In this document: positions 9,717-18,803 of the stretch, piece after piece | Numbering within the stretch: position 1 is the stretch's first letter | How the letters are laid out: the number at the start of each line of letters is the position of its first letter | DNA from: Tetrapisispora phaffii CBS 4417 | Lineage: Eukaryota; Ascomycota; Saccharomycetes; Saccharomycetales; Saccharomycetaceae | Reading direction: 5' to 3' | DNA length: 64,000 bases | Assembly: GCF_000236905.1 (NCBI RefSeq) | Contig: NC_016522.1 | Span: 868,001 to 932,000, forward strand | Notes under the pieces: generated by a model | The model's input: only the letters and a program-made list of their open reading frames with translations | Databases searched by the model: none | What the model was told of the DNA's origin: nothing | Made by a program: the position numbers and the translations under genes

Positions 9717-12140
9717 TTATTCCCAAAAATTATTCCAATTAACATTCTTCCTCACTGCATTTGAAAAACCTTCTTTATATTTTACCCATATACGAATGTG
9801 TTGCTCCCCACTACTATTAACATTTGCGTTGGTTAATTCATTCGACGTAGAATTCCTACCAAGCTCCTTTTCATTTTTCTTCGTCATTAAATTGTATTGT
9901 GATTTAAAAAAGTCAACTGTGCTAGTACTTGAAGTTGTGCTCTCCGCTGAAGAAACAACTGCAACATCTTGTTTCTGCTTTTTGTATTTGGCTTCATTCA
10001 AATGCGAAGATTGACTCATTACCATATCACGATGTCTCTTTTTCGCTTTTGTCTCCTCAATCTTTGCTAGAAGTAGGTTTAGCGTATATGGTCTCTTATT
10101 AGTAACATTTAGAGCTGACTTTGGATCAAATAAAACTATTTTATTAATGGGTGGATCTAAAGCTAATATTTGCCTATTCATGTCAAGTGAACCTAAATAA
10201 TTATCTTTACTATTTTCATTGACATTTGAAAAATTGTGTGTCGACAAAATATTTGCAATTGACGATTTGTTTAATAATAATTGATAACTATTAATTGTCT
10301 CAATAAGATTATCATATATTTTATTTTTGGTGATAGAGTTATGCATACTTGATAGATCATACGACACAAGTGAATCTAGAATCGGCAGTATGTCAAAAAT
10401 CAGTGACTTTTTATTTACAAAAGTTGATAGCGATGGGTTGTTTGTAGCAATTCTAGATAATAATAATTTAACTATTTCATTGTTGCCTTTAATTAGTTGC
10501 TTTACTTCAAAATCATGGCTCTTGATTCTTATATCATTTTTATTCCCAATATCACTGAAAAAATCAAAAAATTTTAAAGCCACAGCAGAGTTATATCGCT
10601 GTAACTCCCCACCATTGCTGATTCCAGAATTATATAAAGAATGGTCAATTGCGTCATTAAAATATAACCAATCTGATATTTTTGATGGCTTCAGCAACCC
10701 ATTATCAGTGTATTTAACTTGTAGATACATTGAAAAACAGCCACTAATAATTTTGTCCATACCTCCTTGGACCTCCAATGTCTTCATTAAATTTTTCATT
10801 TGTAACTTGTTAGATATCTGAGAATCTTTCTGAAAAATTTCATTTACAACTTTGAACCAAGATGATTTAAAATCTTTCGATATATTGCCAGTACCTCTAT
10901 TTGTGTTTCTATCGAGACAAAAGAATTGTAAATTGTTTATACAATTTCTTAAATCATTTTGAGATGAATCAATTATAGTTTTTAATAGTTCGACATCAAT
11001 TTGTCCTTCATGCTTATTAGTAGATTCCTTTTCCAAAATGTATGACAGCCTCTCTATTATAGCCTTTTCACTAGGTTTCTTAAATGGAATTATTTCACAA
11101 AACGGTCTAAGTTTCTCTAAGCTGGACGAATACAAATTATTACAAATACAAATAATAGGTCTCATTAATAAATGCTTCAATTTTTTTCTAATCTGACTCG
11201 CTTCCTTGTCGGTTTTGCTTCTTCTGTTAATTTTCTCCAAATTCGAAAGATAATAGTTTGTAGCTATTTTATCGTTCCTTAAGATATCTAATAACACTTT
11301 AATAAACCCATTTTCAATAGAACCATCAATTTCATCTGCAATCAAACAAATAGGCTTGTTTTCAAAAGTATTAGAGAATAGATCGTTATGGATTTTTTCT
11401 TTGACGAACGTTCCAGATCTTTCATCACTTGCATTTATTTCGTTTACTGTATAACCTTGTTGTTTTGCGATAATATGTGCTACAGATGTTTTACCAATAC
11501 CAGGTGTACCGTGGATTAAAAGAATTTTTTTGAAAGGTCTGTGGAATGGATCCTCAAATTGTACAGTATCATTATAGTCTTTTCCCTTTTTACTATTTAG
11601 AATTTTATGATTTATTGGTAATGTTTCTTTAAAAACCACAGGAGTCCATTGTCGTAGCCAAAATAAAACTCTTCTATTTGTCGCTTCATTTCCCACTAAC
11701 TCAATAAATTTTCGAGGTTTCCATTTTTCAACCCATAAAGTGGATGTACCTTTCTTCGCTTGTAATTTTCCATGCTGAACGTCTTTATCTTCTTTAACTA
11801 AATTGAATTTCTCTTCTGAATGTCTGTTAGACTCTATTCTATCATGTAGTTCGTTAATGTTAATACCATATGTATCATCATTCTTCCAAATTTTTGAATT
11901 TTCATTCTCAAATAAACCTTGTTTAATAGAGTCTTTTATATTCTCTTTTCGCTTCAATTCTATTTTTACACCACTAATGCTATTAAAGAATAGTTTGTCC
12001 ACATCATTTGCTTGTGTTGTACTCATTTTGGCATCATTATCATTTTTTGATCCAATTTCTTTTTTCGATGTGTTATCAGGTTGTTGAAACAGAATACTAT
12101 TTTCCAGGTTTAAAGTAAATTCCAAACCATTATTATCCAT
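9717..12140 (-). CDS. CTF18: CTF18, large subunit of the alternative RFC clamp loader
   Basis: Largest subunit of the Ctf18-RFC complex (with Rfc2-5, Ctf8 and Dcc1). It handles PCNA at forks and is needed for sister-chromatid cohesion and checkpoint signalling. In the 807-residue protein, an AAA+ module carries Walker A HGTPGIGKTSVAH near residue 210 and Walker B CLIADEID near 264, followed by a sensor region around ICICNNLYSSSLEKLRPF. The last ~25 residues, with VKYKEGFSNAVRKNVNW, form the conserved tail that binds Ctf8/Dcc1. The S. cerevisiae protein has 741 residues; the extra length is mostly in the variable N-terminus. Two MluI boxes lie about 170-200 bp upstream. Confidence 0.97.
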   Translation of the reverse strand: MDNNGLEFTLNLENSILFQQPDNTSKKEIGSKNDNDAKMSTTQANDVDKLFFNSISGVKIELKRKENIKDSIKQGLFENENSKIWKNDDTYGININELHDRIESNRHSEEKFNLVKEDKDVQHGKLQAKKGTSTLWVEKWKPRKFIELVGNEATNRRVLFWLRQWTPVVFKETLPINHKILNSKKGKDYNDTVQFEDPFHRPFKKILLIHGTPGIGKTSVAHIIAKQQGYTVNEINASDERSGTFVKEKIHNDLFSNTFENKPICLIADEIDGSIENGFIKVLLDILRNDKIATNYYLSNLEKINRRSKTDKEASQIRKKLKHLLMRPIICICNNLYSSSLEKLRPFCEIIPFKKPSEKAIIERLSYILEKESTNKHEGQIDVELLKTIIDSSQNDLRNCINNLQFFCLDRNTNRGTGNISKDFKSSWFKVVNEIFQKDSQISNKLQMKNLMKTLEVQGGMDKIISGCFSMYLQVKYTDNGLLKPSKISDWLYFNDAIDHSLYNSGISNGGELQRYNSAVALKFFDFFSDIGNKNDIRIKSHDFEVKQLIKGNNEIVKLLLSRIATNNPSLSTFVNKKSLIFDILPILDSLVSYDLSSMHNSITKNKIYDNLIETINSYQLLLNKSSIANILSTHNFSNVNENSKDNYLGSLDMNRQILALDPPINKIVLFDPKSALNVTNKRPYTLNLLLAKIEETKAKKRHRDMVMSQSSHLNEAKYKKQKQDVAVVSSAESTTSSTSTVDFFKSQYNLMTKKNEKELGRNSTSNELTNANVNSSGEQHIRIWVKYKEGFSNAVRKNVNWNNFWE

Positions 12141-12525
12141 TTTAAGACTGTATTAAGTATCTTCTTGTTATAGTTCTCAAATGTATTAAAGCTATGTTCG
12201 ATCAACTCGATAAGTATTGTAACTGTATATAAGCTAATTACTTATAGCAACTTGTTCAAATATTAAGCACAAGTTTATATTCTACATTGTTCCTTCCACA
12301 TTAAAAAGACGCGTTGGTATTTAATTGTTACGAAGGTAACGCGTGCATAATAATGCGACAATAGGGACTATATGGTTTAAATTAATTTAGCCACATTCAT
12401 TAGATTATCACCTGTTTTACAAGATGTTCATAGCTAATAATTTAAAATAAATATGAGTTTAATATTATCAACTAAAAAAAATACCGTAAGACAACGCTAA
12501 ATAAAAATACATAAAAAAATTATGA
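12141..12525. other. Intergenic region, ECM4 3' end / CTF18 promoter
   Basis: This 385-bp region holds the CTF18 promoter with two ACGCGT boxes (listed separately). A 3'-flank-like AT-rich part lies next to ECM4. No gene was seen. Confidence 0.7.
12309..12344. promoter_or_regulatory. Two MluI cell-cycle boxes upstream of CTF18
   Basis: ACGCGT occurs at 12309-12314 and 12339-12344, about 170-200 bp upstream of the CTF18 ATG. This is the MBF (Mbp1-Swi6) binding core used by G1/S-expressed replication and cohesion genes. Two copies within 36 bp of AT-rich DNA is unlikely by chance. Confidence 0.75.
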
Positions 12526-13644
12526 TTATTCATTCATTTGTAAAATGTCAGGTTTTGGTCCTAATGGAGTTATACCAAGTGGATTAATTCTTGGATGAGA
12601 ACGAGAATAATGTAATTTAATATGATTGAAATCAGTAGTTTTACCAAAAGCATCATAATTCCAATATAAATTTTTCAACCATTTATGAATAAATGGGTAG
12701 CCTGCTCTAATTGTAGTAAAATTACATTTGAAATGTTGAACGTAAATTGGATCAAATCTTACAATTGTTGTGTATAATCTGACATCAACTTCGGTTAAAG
12801 TATTATTTAGGAGGAAATATTCATCCAGATGTTTTGAAACTTCTGCTTTTCCATATTTTGTTTCCAAGTTTTTGTAATTTTCATGCAATATCCTTTCGAC
12901 TTTGTCAAGGTGAAAAAACACATTTGTTACTTCTTTCTCATAAACCTCTTGTTTTTCAGAAAACCCTGATTTATATACACCGTTATTTATATTGTCATAA
13001 ATCCATGTGTTCAATTCATCAATATCTTTTTGTAACTTTGTAGGATACAAATCTTTTACTACAATAGAAGATTTATCTTCCACGAACTCATCAAAAACAC
13101 CAGAGTTGAACATTCTTAAAATTTCAGCACTTTCATTGTTCACGATTGTTTGTGTCTCTTTATCCCATAAAACTGGAACAGTAAATCTTGCAGAGTAATC
13201 AGGATTACTTTTGTAGTAAAGATCGCTTAATCTCTTATAAATATAAAGTGGTTCAATCGTTCCATCGATCATTGGTCTTGAACTGTCATTTGCAATATGA
13301 CCTGTTGGAGTATATTCATTTAAATTTGTAGTCTCTATACCACCATTTATAGTAGATGCCTTATTAATATCGAAAGGAACTTCTTGATCTTCACTTGTTA
13401 AGAATCTCCATCCCTTCTCATCCATATGCCAATGAACAATACTGACACCAATAATTGGAATCAAACCTTTCAATGCTCTTGTAATCAATGTTCTATGAGC
13501 CCATGGACATGCCAAGGAAACATATAACCAATATCTACCTTTAGCTGGTTTATAAATTGGATGCTCATGACAGATATTCTCTCTAAAAGAAGAAACCTGT
13601 CTCTTGAATGCACCATCATCTTTGGAAGCCCATTGTTTTGACAT
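12526..13644 (-). CDS. ECM4: ECM4/GTO2, omega-class glutathione transferase
   Basis: Omega-like glutathione transferase / glutathionyl-hydroquinone reductase-type enzyme, cytosolic in yeast, acting in thiol-dependent reduction. The protein has 372 residues, against 370 in S. cerevisiae. It aligns from the first residues (MSKQWAS, FKRQVSSFRENI) to the conserved C-terminal SRSHPRINPLGITPLGPKPDI. The catalytic cysteine is Cys46 in SLACPWAHRT. The all-helical C-terminal half contains TEVDVRLYTTIVRFDPIYVQHFKCNF. ECM4 and GTO1/GTO3 are related; similarity is closest to ECM4. The upstream region has two Yap1-type and two stress-response elements. Confidence 0.96.
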   Translation of the reverse strand: MSKQWASKDDGAFKRQVSSFRENICHEHPIYKPAKGRYWLYVSLACPWAHRTLITRALKGLIPIIGVSIVHWHMDEKGWRFLTSEDQEVPFDINKASTINGGIETTNLNEYTPTGHIANDSSRPMIDGTIEPLYIYKRLSDLYYKSNPDYSARFTVPVLWDKETQTIVNNESAEILRMFNSGVFDEFVEDKSSIVVKDLYPTKLQKDIDELNTWIYDNINNGVYKSGFSEKQEVYEKEVTNVFFHLDKVERILHENYKNLETKYGKAEVSKHLDEYFLLNNTLTEVDVRLYTTIVRFDPIYVQHFKCNFTTIRAGYPFIHKWLKNLYWNYDAFGKTTDFNHIKLHYSRSHPRINPLGITPLGPKPDILQMNE

Positions 13645-14171
13645 TATTAATTGATATATGTGCTGTTATGGTAATTTATAGAATATTAAGATATAGTAAC
13701 AACAACGCTTAAACTTAGATATTATTTTGTTACTTCCCTAGAAGGTTAAATTGTAATAATCTTATTTTTGCTTAAACAGTTAAAGAAATAAAAGAATAAA
13801 ATAAGTAATCAATAATGTTTAAGAAGTAACAGATTGTATTCCTTGCCTTATATATGAATTGAAAATAAGATAAAATTGTTAAATTGAATGCATTAAAAAA
13901 ATTTTTAATGAACCCAACCCCTAGAAAGTAGTTGTTTTTTTTCTTGCAAGTTACTAATTTTTTACTAAATTTTCTTCTTACATTTATTATATTGAGGGGT
14001 CACATATAACAAGAAGTGATAAGTATTCAGTGAAACAATTTAACAATATTGTTGTGATATATTTGACCTGATTATTGACGTACATATCTTTTTAATATAA
14101 TGTAATATTTACAAAAACTAATAGCATCACTATTTTTCTATTATTGTTATCATTTACCTTAGATTTATTAT
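13645..14171. other. Intergenic region, MET14 3' end / ECM4 promoter
   Basis: A 527-bp region between two minus-strand genes. It contains the cluster of stress-type sites at 13918-13999 (listed separately) and AT-rich DNA otherwise. Confidence 0.7.
13918..13999. promoter_or_regulatory. Yap1-type and STRE sites upstream of ECM4
   Basis: TTACTAA (Yap1 response element) occurs at 13951-13957 and 13962-13968. CCCCT at 13918-13922 and AGGGG at 13995-13999 are STRE cores for Msn2/Msn4. All lie about 270-355 bp upstream of the ECM4 ATG. This fits oxidative and general stress control of a glutathione transferase, though binding is inferred. Confidence 0.6.
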
Positions 14172-14774
14172 TTAAGCTGGAATGATCAATTCTTTAACCA
14201 AATAGTTATAAATATCATCAGCACATTCTTCAACTGATTTCAAATGAGTTTTTAAGTGTAATTCTGGAGATTCCGGGGCCTCGTATGGAGCAGATATCCC
14301 TGTAAATTCTTTGATAATACCTTCTCTTGCTTTCTTATATAGTCCTTTAGGATCTCTTTTTTCAGCTATATCTAAGGGAACGTCAACGAATACTTCAATG
14401 AATTTCAAACCAGCTTCTTTATGTAGTTCTCTGGCTCTATTTCTATCAGCTTTATATGGTGAGATAAATGAAGAAATTGAAATAGTACAAGCATCTGCAA
14501 ATAGTCTCGAAACTTCACTAATTCTACGAATATTTTCATTCCTATCCTCTTCAGTGAAACCCAAATCTTTGTTCAATCCAAATCTTATATTATCACCATC
14601 TAATCTATAAGCAGATAATTTTTTATTCAATAATTTTTGCTCCAAAGCACATGCAATGGTACTTTTACCAGAGGCACTTAAACCAGTTAACCAAATAGTA
14701 CAACCATCTTGATTTCTTAGTTGCTTCCTTTCATCATAAGTCAAATTTGGATGCCAAGTGATATTAGTTGCCAT
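14172..14774 (-). CDS. MET14: MET14, adenylylsulfate (APS) kinase
   Basis: Phosphorylates adenosine 5'-phosphosulfate to PAPS using ATP, the second step of sulfate assimilation in the cytosol. The protein has 200 residues, against 202 in S. cerevisiae, and is collinear throughout. The P-loop GLSASGKST is at residues 31-39. [17 protein letters not shown] is the substrate-binding segment and [18 protein letters not shown] the conserved lid region. In S. cerevisiae this gene is the immediate neighbour of CEN11 with its 5' end facing the centromere. The same orientation relative to the candidate centromere is seen here. Confidence 0.98.
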   Translation of the reverse strand: MATNITWHPNLTYDERKQLRNQDGCTIWLTGLSASGKSTIACALEQKLLNKKLSAYRLDGDNIRFGLNKDLGFTEEDRNENIRRISEVSRLFADACTISISSFISPYKADRNRARELHKEAGLKFIEVFVDVPLDIAEKRDPKGLYKKAREGIIKEFTGISAPYEAPESPELHLKTHLKSVEECADDIYNYLVKELIIPA

Positions 14775-15191
14775 ATTTAAAATAGTGAATAGACTGCTAT
14801 TGAATAAGTTTCAGTTTTTTATAGTAACCTTGGGTTATCTCATGTACAAAAAACCATTGTGTCATTATTAAAAATAATTAACTATAATGATTTGCTTGTC
14901 TAAGTAAACATTGATATAATTCAGGAGAATGATTCTGTATTTATACTAAAATATGAATGAATTAGTTTCAGATACAATATAAAACATCCAACATATGATG
15001 ATATCATTAGCAAAACTTAAAGATACACTAGATTAAGTTACTAGAAGAATCATCCTTTTAAGACGTTAAATTATGTCATAGTTGTGGAATAACTAACATT
15101 CACGTGCAATTATAAAATAGTTCACAAGTAAAATCTTAATTTTTCGTTCTCATAAAAGTAAATTATAATTAATCATAACATATTTATTGTG
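14775..15191. other. MET14 promoter region
   Basis: A 417-bp AT-rich region between the MET14 start and the candidate centromere. It contains a CACGTG motif with a nearby TGTGG (listed separately). No gene was seen. Confidence 0.6.
15083..15106. promoter_or_regulatory. Possible Met31/32 + Cbf1 site pair for MET14
   Basis: TTCACGTG at 15099-15106 matches the Cbf1 E-box. TGTGG at 15083-15087 is the core of the Met31/Met32 site. They lie about 310-330 bp upstream of the MET14 ATG, and paired sites of this kind drive sulfur-starvation induction of MET genes. The same CACGTG could instead be a centromere CDEI, so the reading is tentative. Confidence 0.5.
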
Positions 15192-15351
15192 TTCGGAAAC
15201 GGTATTTATTTAGTATTGTTATATTATTGTACAAAATATATATTATATATTTTTTGTTTATATAGTTAATAAATATTTATATAAATATATATTTTATTTA
15301 TACTTTATAATAATATTTAAATTAGAAAATAAACTCTATATTTTACACGTG
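15192..15351 (-). other. Candidate point centromere (CDEI-CDEII-CDEIII)
   Basis: Read on the minus strand: CACGTG (CDEI-like core, 15346-15351), then about 125-140 bp of extremely AT-rich DNA (around 94% A+T over 15221-15345), then TTTCCGAA (CDEIII core with the essential CCG, 15192-15199). The order and relative orientation are those of a yeast point centromere. The site lies 420-580 bp from the 5' end of MET14, the CEN11 neighbour in S. cerevisiae. The next conserved gene on the other side is QCR10, which lies beside CEN8. CEN8 and CEN11 belong to duplicated regions. Weak points: the CDEI flank is not the full RTCACRTG, the CDEIII flanks match poorly, and CDEII is longer than in S. cerevisiae. 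Confidence 0.68.
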
Positions 15352-15709
15352 CGTAATAATTACTTTGGGTGTTGATTCTGAACAAAGATTATTGTTCTGT
15401 TTAATGATTTCATTTAATTTGAAGCAAGGTTAAGAGAAATATTTCCTTACTTATACGGCTAATAAACGGTTTTGGCAGTAAAATTGTCTTCCAATACTTT
15501 GATCTGAACTATATTTCTTTATGATTCCATTCTCTTAAGCAAATTATAAATTTTTAAATATTGGTGTTGATTATACAATTTCTACACAGTGACAGTAATT
15601 TTCCCATTTTTATTTTTTTAATTTTAGTTCTTAAATACAGGCACCGACAATAAAACATAAAGAATGCAGCTACCATAATTTATTGAATTAGTGATTCTCT
15701 GACCTAAAA
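15352..15709. other. Intergenic region between candidate centromere and Thr-rich gene
   Basis: A 358-bp AT-rich stretch on the 3' side of the minus-strand gene that ends at 15710. I see no gene or clear site. Confidence 0.55.
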
Positions 15710-17142
15710 CTAAATGGTAAGTGTTGTTGTAGTGAGAGTTGTGCTATACTGTGTAATTGTTCTGGATTTCCATTTTGTTGATACAGTCACTAACTTTTTC
15801 TTCTTTATTTTTGTAGTAGTCTCCGTTGTGACTGTTTTTTTAACATCTATGTCAGTAGTGGTCGATGTCATAGTTGTCGTCTTGGTGACAACAGGACCGC
15901 CAATAGTTTTTGTTACAGTCAGAATATTAGTATTTGTATTTTTCAATATATCAGTGGATGTCTCTGTTGTATATACCACAATTTTATTAAAATCAGTTAT
16001 TGTTTTTTTTCCTACAAATACAGTTGTATAAACATCTTCAATATTAGTTTCAATAATGGTTGACATTTGATTTTTATATTTTAAAATCGTATTTTCTTCT
16101 ACTTCAGTTTCCGTTGTAGTATCATAATAATAATTGTAAAAAGTCTTGGTGTAAGTACTAGTTATTGTATCATCAATTGTCGTGTAAAATTTAAAGCATT
16201 TGATTTTATCATATGTCTCAGTTTTTAGAGAAGTTGATAATATGGTGCTCCACAGTGTAGTGGGTATAGTTGTATAGCAGTATGAATTAATTAAAGTACA
16301 ATCAGTCGATGTCAAGTTCAATGTGGTTTCAATAGTTTTAATTAACGGAAATGTGATGTTTGTTAAGATTGTAATTGCTTGATAAGAGGTTAAGGGATGT
16401 TTGATTGTTTCATATATTTTTGTAAACGGAGTTGGAATCGATGATGAATAGTGATAATTTTCGAATTTATACATTTTTTCATAACTTTTTTCCATGAATT
16501 TTAAATACTCATGAATATAAGATTTCAGTTCAAAAATTAATGGTTTCCTGTACACGACATTATTTTCAAATATATCATTGAATATCATATAACTTAATTC
16601 ATTTCCCCCATCATCTGACTCATGATCATCTAAATCATTGAAAGTATTTATAGTACGTTCCGGATTACTTCCCGTCTTATGACAGTGAAATGAATAAATA
16701 TTGTTTAAGTATTTTATACATTCACAATTGTCTATATCATTAAAGTGATTTTTATCAACTGTAATGCAGAATTTACACTTTCCAACATTTTTATTAAAAT
16801 TTTGTAATAAACAAAATTCCATTTCTGAGGTATCCTGTAATTAATATATATCGATGTACTATAAATAACATCCAATAGGAACTGGTGATTATAGTGATAA
16901 TAAATATAATTGATTGTTAATAAATTAGAAAAAAATCGAGTGAACTTAATTGAGGTTGAGTATATACATACGACATTATATCCTGTTAAAGAGGGCATTT
17001 CCCAGTCAATGACAATATTTTCTTGTCTTATACATTTTAACAGATCAAACTGACTAAATGAGTACACCGCTTGCAACCAGAGAGTAAGTAAAATAAAATA
17101 TGAACAAAACCTATGACGCTTTACCTGCTTGTTATTTGACAT
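15710..17142 (-). CDS. Unrecognised secreted Thr-rich protein, probably two exons
   Basis: I do not recognise this gene. Exon 1 (17142-16972, 57 codons) encodes a basic N-terminus and hydrophobic core (FCSYFILLTLWLQAVYS), a likely signal peptide. It is followed at a codon boundary by GTATGT, the yeast 5' splice site. Joining to G16834 after TTACAG keeps frame into a 374-codon second exon (16834-15710), giving about 431 residues. The mature part starts with a Cys-containing region (C-x2-C and C-x-C pairs). A Tyr/Thr-rich middle follows, then a C-terminal third full of short Thr repeats with a Lys-rich patch. There is no hydrophobic GPI-type tail. Without splicing, exon 2 could still start at Met 16822 as a 370-residue protein lacking a signal. 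A cell-surface role is inference only. Confidence 0.6.
16835..16971 (-). other. Putative spliceosomal intron (137 bp)
   Basis: On the minus strand the intron begins GTATGT (16971-16966), contains TATTAAC (16922-16916, one change from TACTAAC) and ends TTACAG at 16835. Phase 0 joining links a signal-peptide exon to the long downstream frame. A CACCAG lies nearer the branch site and would normally be preferred; its use would give a different, short C-terminus. The acceptor choice is therefore uncertain. Confidence 0.55.
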
Positions 17143-18082
17143 AATACCTTTGAGTAGCGATCTGACACTTACATGAATGAATTAGAGAAAAAGTTGCGAG
17201 ACATTTAAATAACCATATATATATATATATATTAGTTTAATATATATAACTAGTAAATCAATTCTTTCAAGAATTTAAATAAGCGCCGATTTAATTTTTT
17301 CTATTTTTAAGTATCCACATTATTGGCACAAGAAGAAGTAAGCTATGCTAGGATCAAGGTTTCAGAGGAAGCTATATATACTAAGACAAACCAAGGTAAG
17401 TAAACATTTGTATAATTAACAAAAACAGTTCTATAAACAACTGCATCAACCTGATTAAGCTAGAGACTTACTCACATCTGGGAATATTCTAATACACAAG
17501 ACAGACTTTTTGAGCAATAATCACAGCAATACTATTGCTATAACCAAAATGAATGTTACGATTGGCTATTCACTTGCAAATGAAGGCTAAAATAACTGTC
17601 ATTATCGAATTACTGTCACTTTACTTTTAACTTTTAACTTTGACCTTCAGTTATCAGTTGATTTTGTTATATATTATCATCTTTTGAATTTGTGTCACTT
17701 CATTAACCTTCCCCTTCCTCACTTCTCCTGACGACTTCCCTTCTTCTCTGACCAAATCACGTTTTTTTTTTCCATTTTGTTAAAAGTCGATATTTTTCTG
17801 AAAAAAAAATAAATTGATACTTTTTTCCATTTTGAGCCCTTTATCTCCGGTGATTTTGATAGGTTAAAAAAAACAATACTGTTAAAATCTGACATTAAAT
17901 TTCCCTATTCTAAAGAAGAAATAAAAATTTCGACTATATATATTTGGACTTTATTGTTCTTAGATTTATATTAATATAATAAACTTAAAGATAAAGGTAC
18001 AAGGTTTTCTATATATTATCATACACACAACAATAATATTAATAACTAGTAAATATAATTTTATATATAATCATACACAACA
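17143..18082. other. Intergenic region, divergent promoter of Thr-rich gene and QCR10
   Basis: A 940-bp AT-rich region with a TA microsatellite near 17215-17232, a C/T-rich patch at 17706-17756 and T/A runs. An ATTGG at 17561-17565 could be a Hap-complex core for the respiratory gene QCR10, but the flank is not a good match. A 24-codon frame at 17346 looks meaningless. Confidence 0.55.
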
Positions 18083-18319
18083 ATGATAAATTACATCTCT
18101 AAAGCCGCTTTCAAGAAAAGTCCACATTTCGGTAGATTAAGTTTTGGAAATTTAATAAACTATTCTCCAAACCTATTGCTATGGGGTGGGGCTTGGGCTG
18201 CATCTATTGCTGTTTTCACTGAAGGTTGGCCACTTTTCCAAGATGCCTTCTACAAAAAGATTCCATATTTTGGTCAACATTGGATTGTAGAAATTCCACC
18301 AGAAGACAAGCAACACTAA
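18083..18319 (+). CDS. QCR10: QCR10, small subunit of respiratory complex III
   Basis: Smallest supernumerary subunit of the ubiquinol-cytochrome c reductase in the inner mitochondrial membrane. The protein has 78 residues, against 77 in S. cerevisiae. Shared blocks are HFGRLSF, YSPNLLLWGGAWA (start of the single membrane helix), FTEGWPLFQD, KKIPYFGQ and the C-terminal PPEDK. The S. cerevisiae gene has a small intron after the first two codons. Here the frame runs uninterrupted from ATG, and no GTATGT/TACTAAC pair is seen just upstream. It is the first conserved gene on the right of the candidate centromere. Confidence 0.94.
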   Translation: MINYISKAAFKKSPHFGRLSFGNLINYSPNLLLWGGAWAASIAVFTEGWPLFQDAFYKKIPYFGQHWIVEIPPEDKQH

Positions 18320-18803
18320 GTTAAAAAAACAAATCTTAAGATAGGAAAATATTCTTAATTGAGTTACTAAAAAAGAAACACAAACAAATAGGGAAAAAAA
18401 TTAAAATAATAAAATTCTGTTATTATTTATTCAAATTTTCCTTTGTGCATCCCATTTTCATTAAGATTAATTATATTTTTTTGTTCATATTTACATATTC
18501 CACCATATAAATTCATGTACCTTAAATGATATATTTTAATATCATAGTATTTATTTTATTTCAATCCATATATTCTATCTATTTACATATGTAAATTGGA
18601 AAATAAAATAAAAATGAAGAGTGAACATTTATGCTTCAAATCACTCTTTCCATTGGATATATAAAAACATAAAAATAAAATTCATCACATCGAGATATTA
18701 AATTTAATTAATAATGAAAGTCCAACATTAACTTAGCATTTAATGTTGTTACGACTTTTATGCTATTAATGTGCCATAGCTCTGAATACAGAGTAATCAG
18801 TGT
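18320..18803. other. Convergent intergenic region QCR10/APM3
   Basis: A 484-bp very AT-rich region between two 3' ends. Nothing beyond likely polyadenylation signals was seen. Confidence 0.6.

Noticed and set aside
17346..17420. 24-codon frame MLGSRFQRKLYILRQTK followed by GTAAGT, as a possible first exon
   Set aside because: No acceptor at a usable distance leads to an open, recognisable second exon. QCR10 already starts well at its own ATG.
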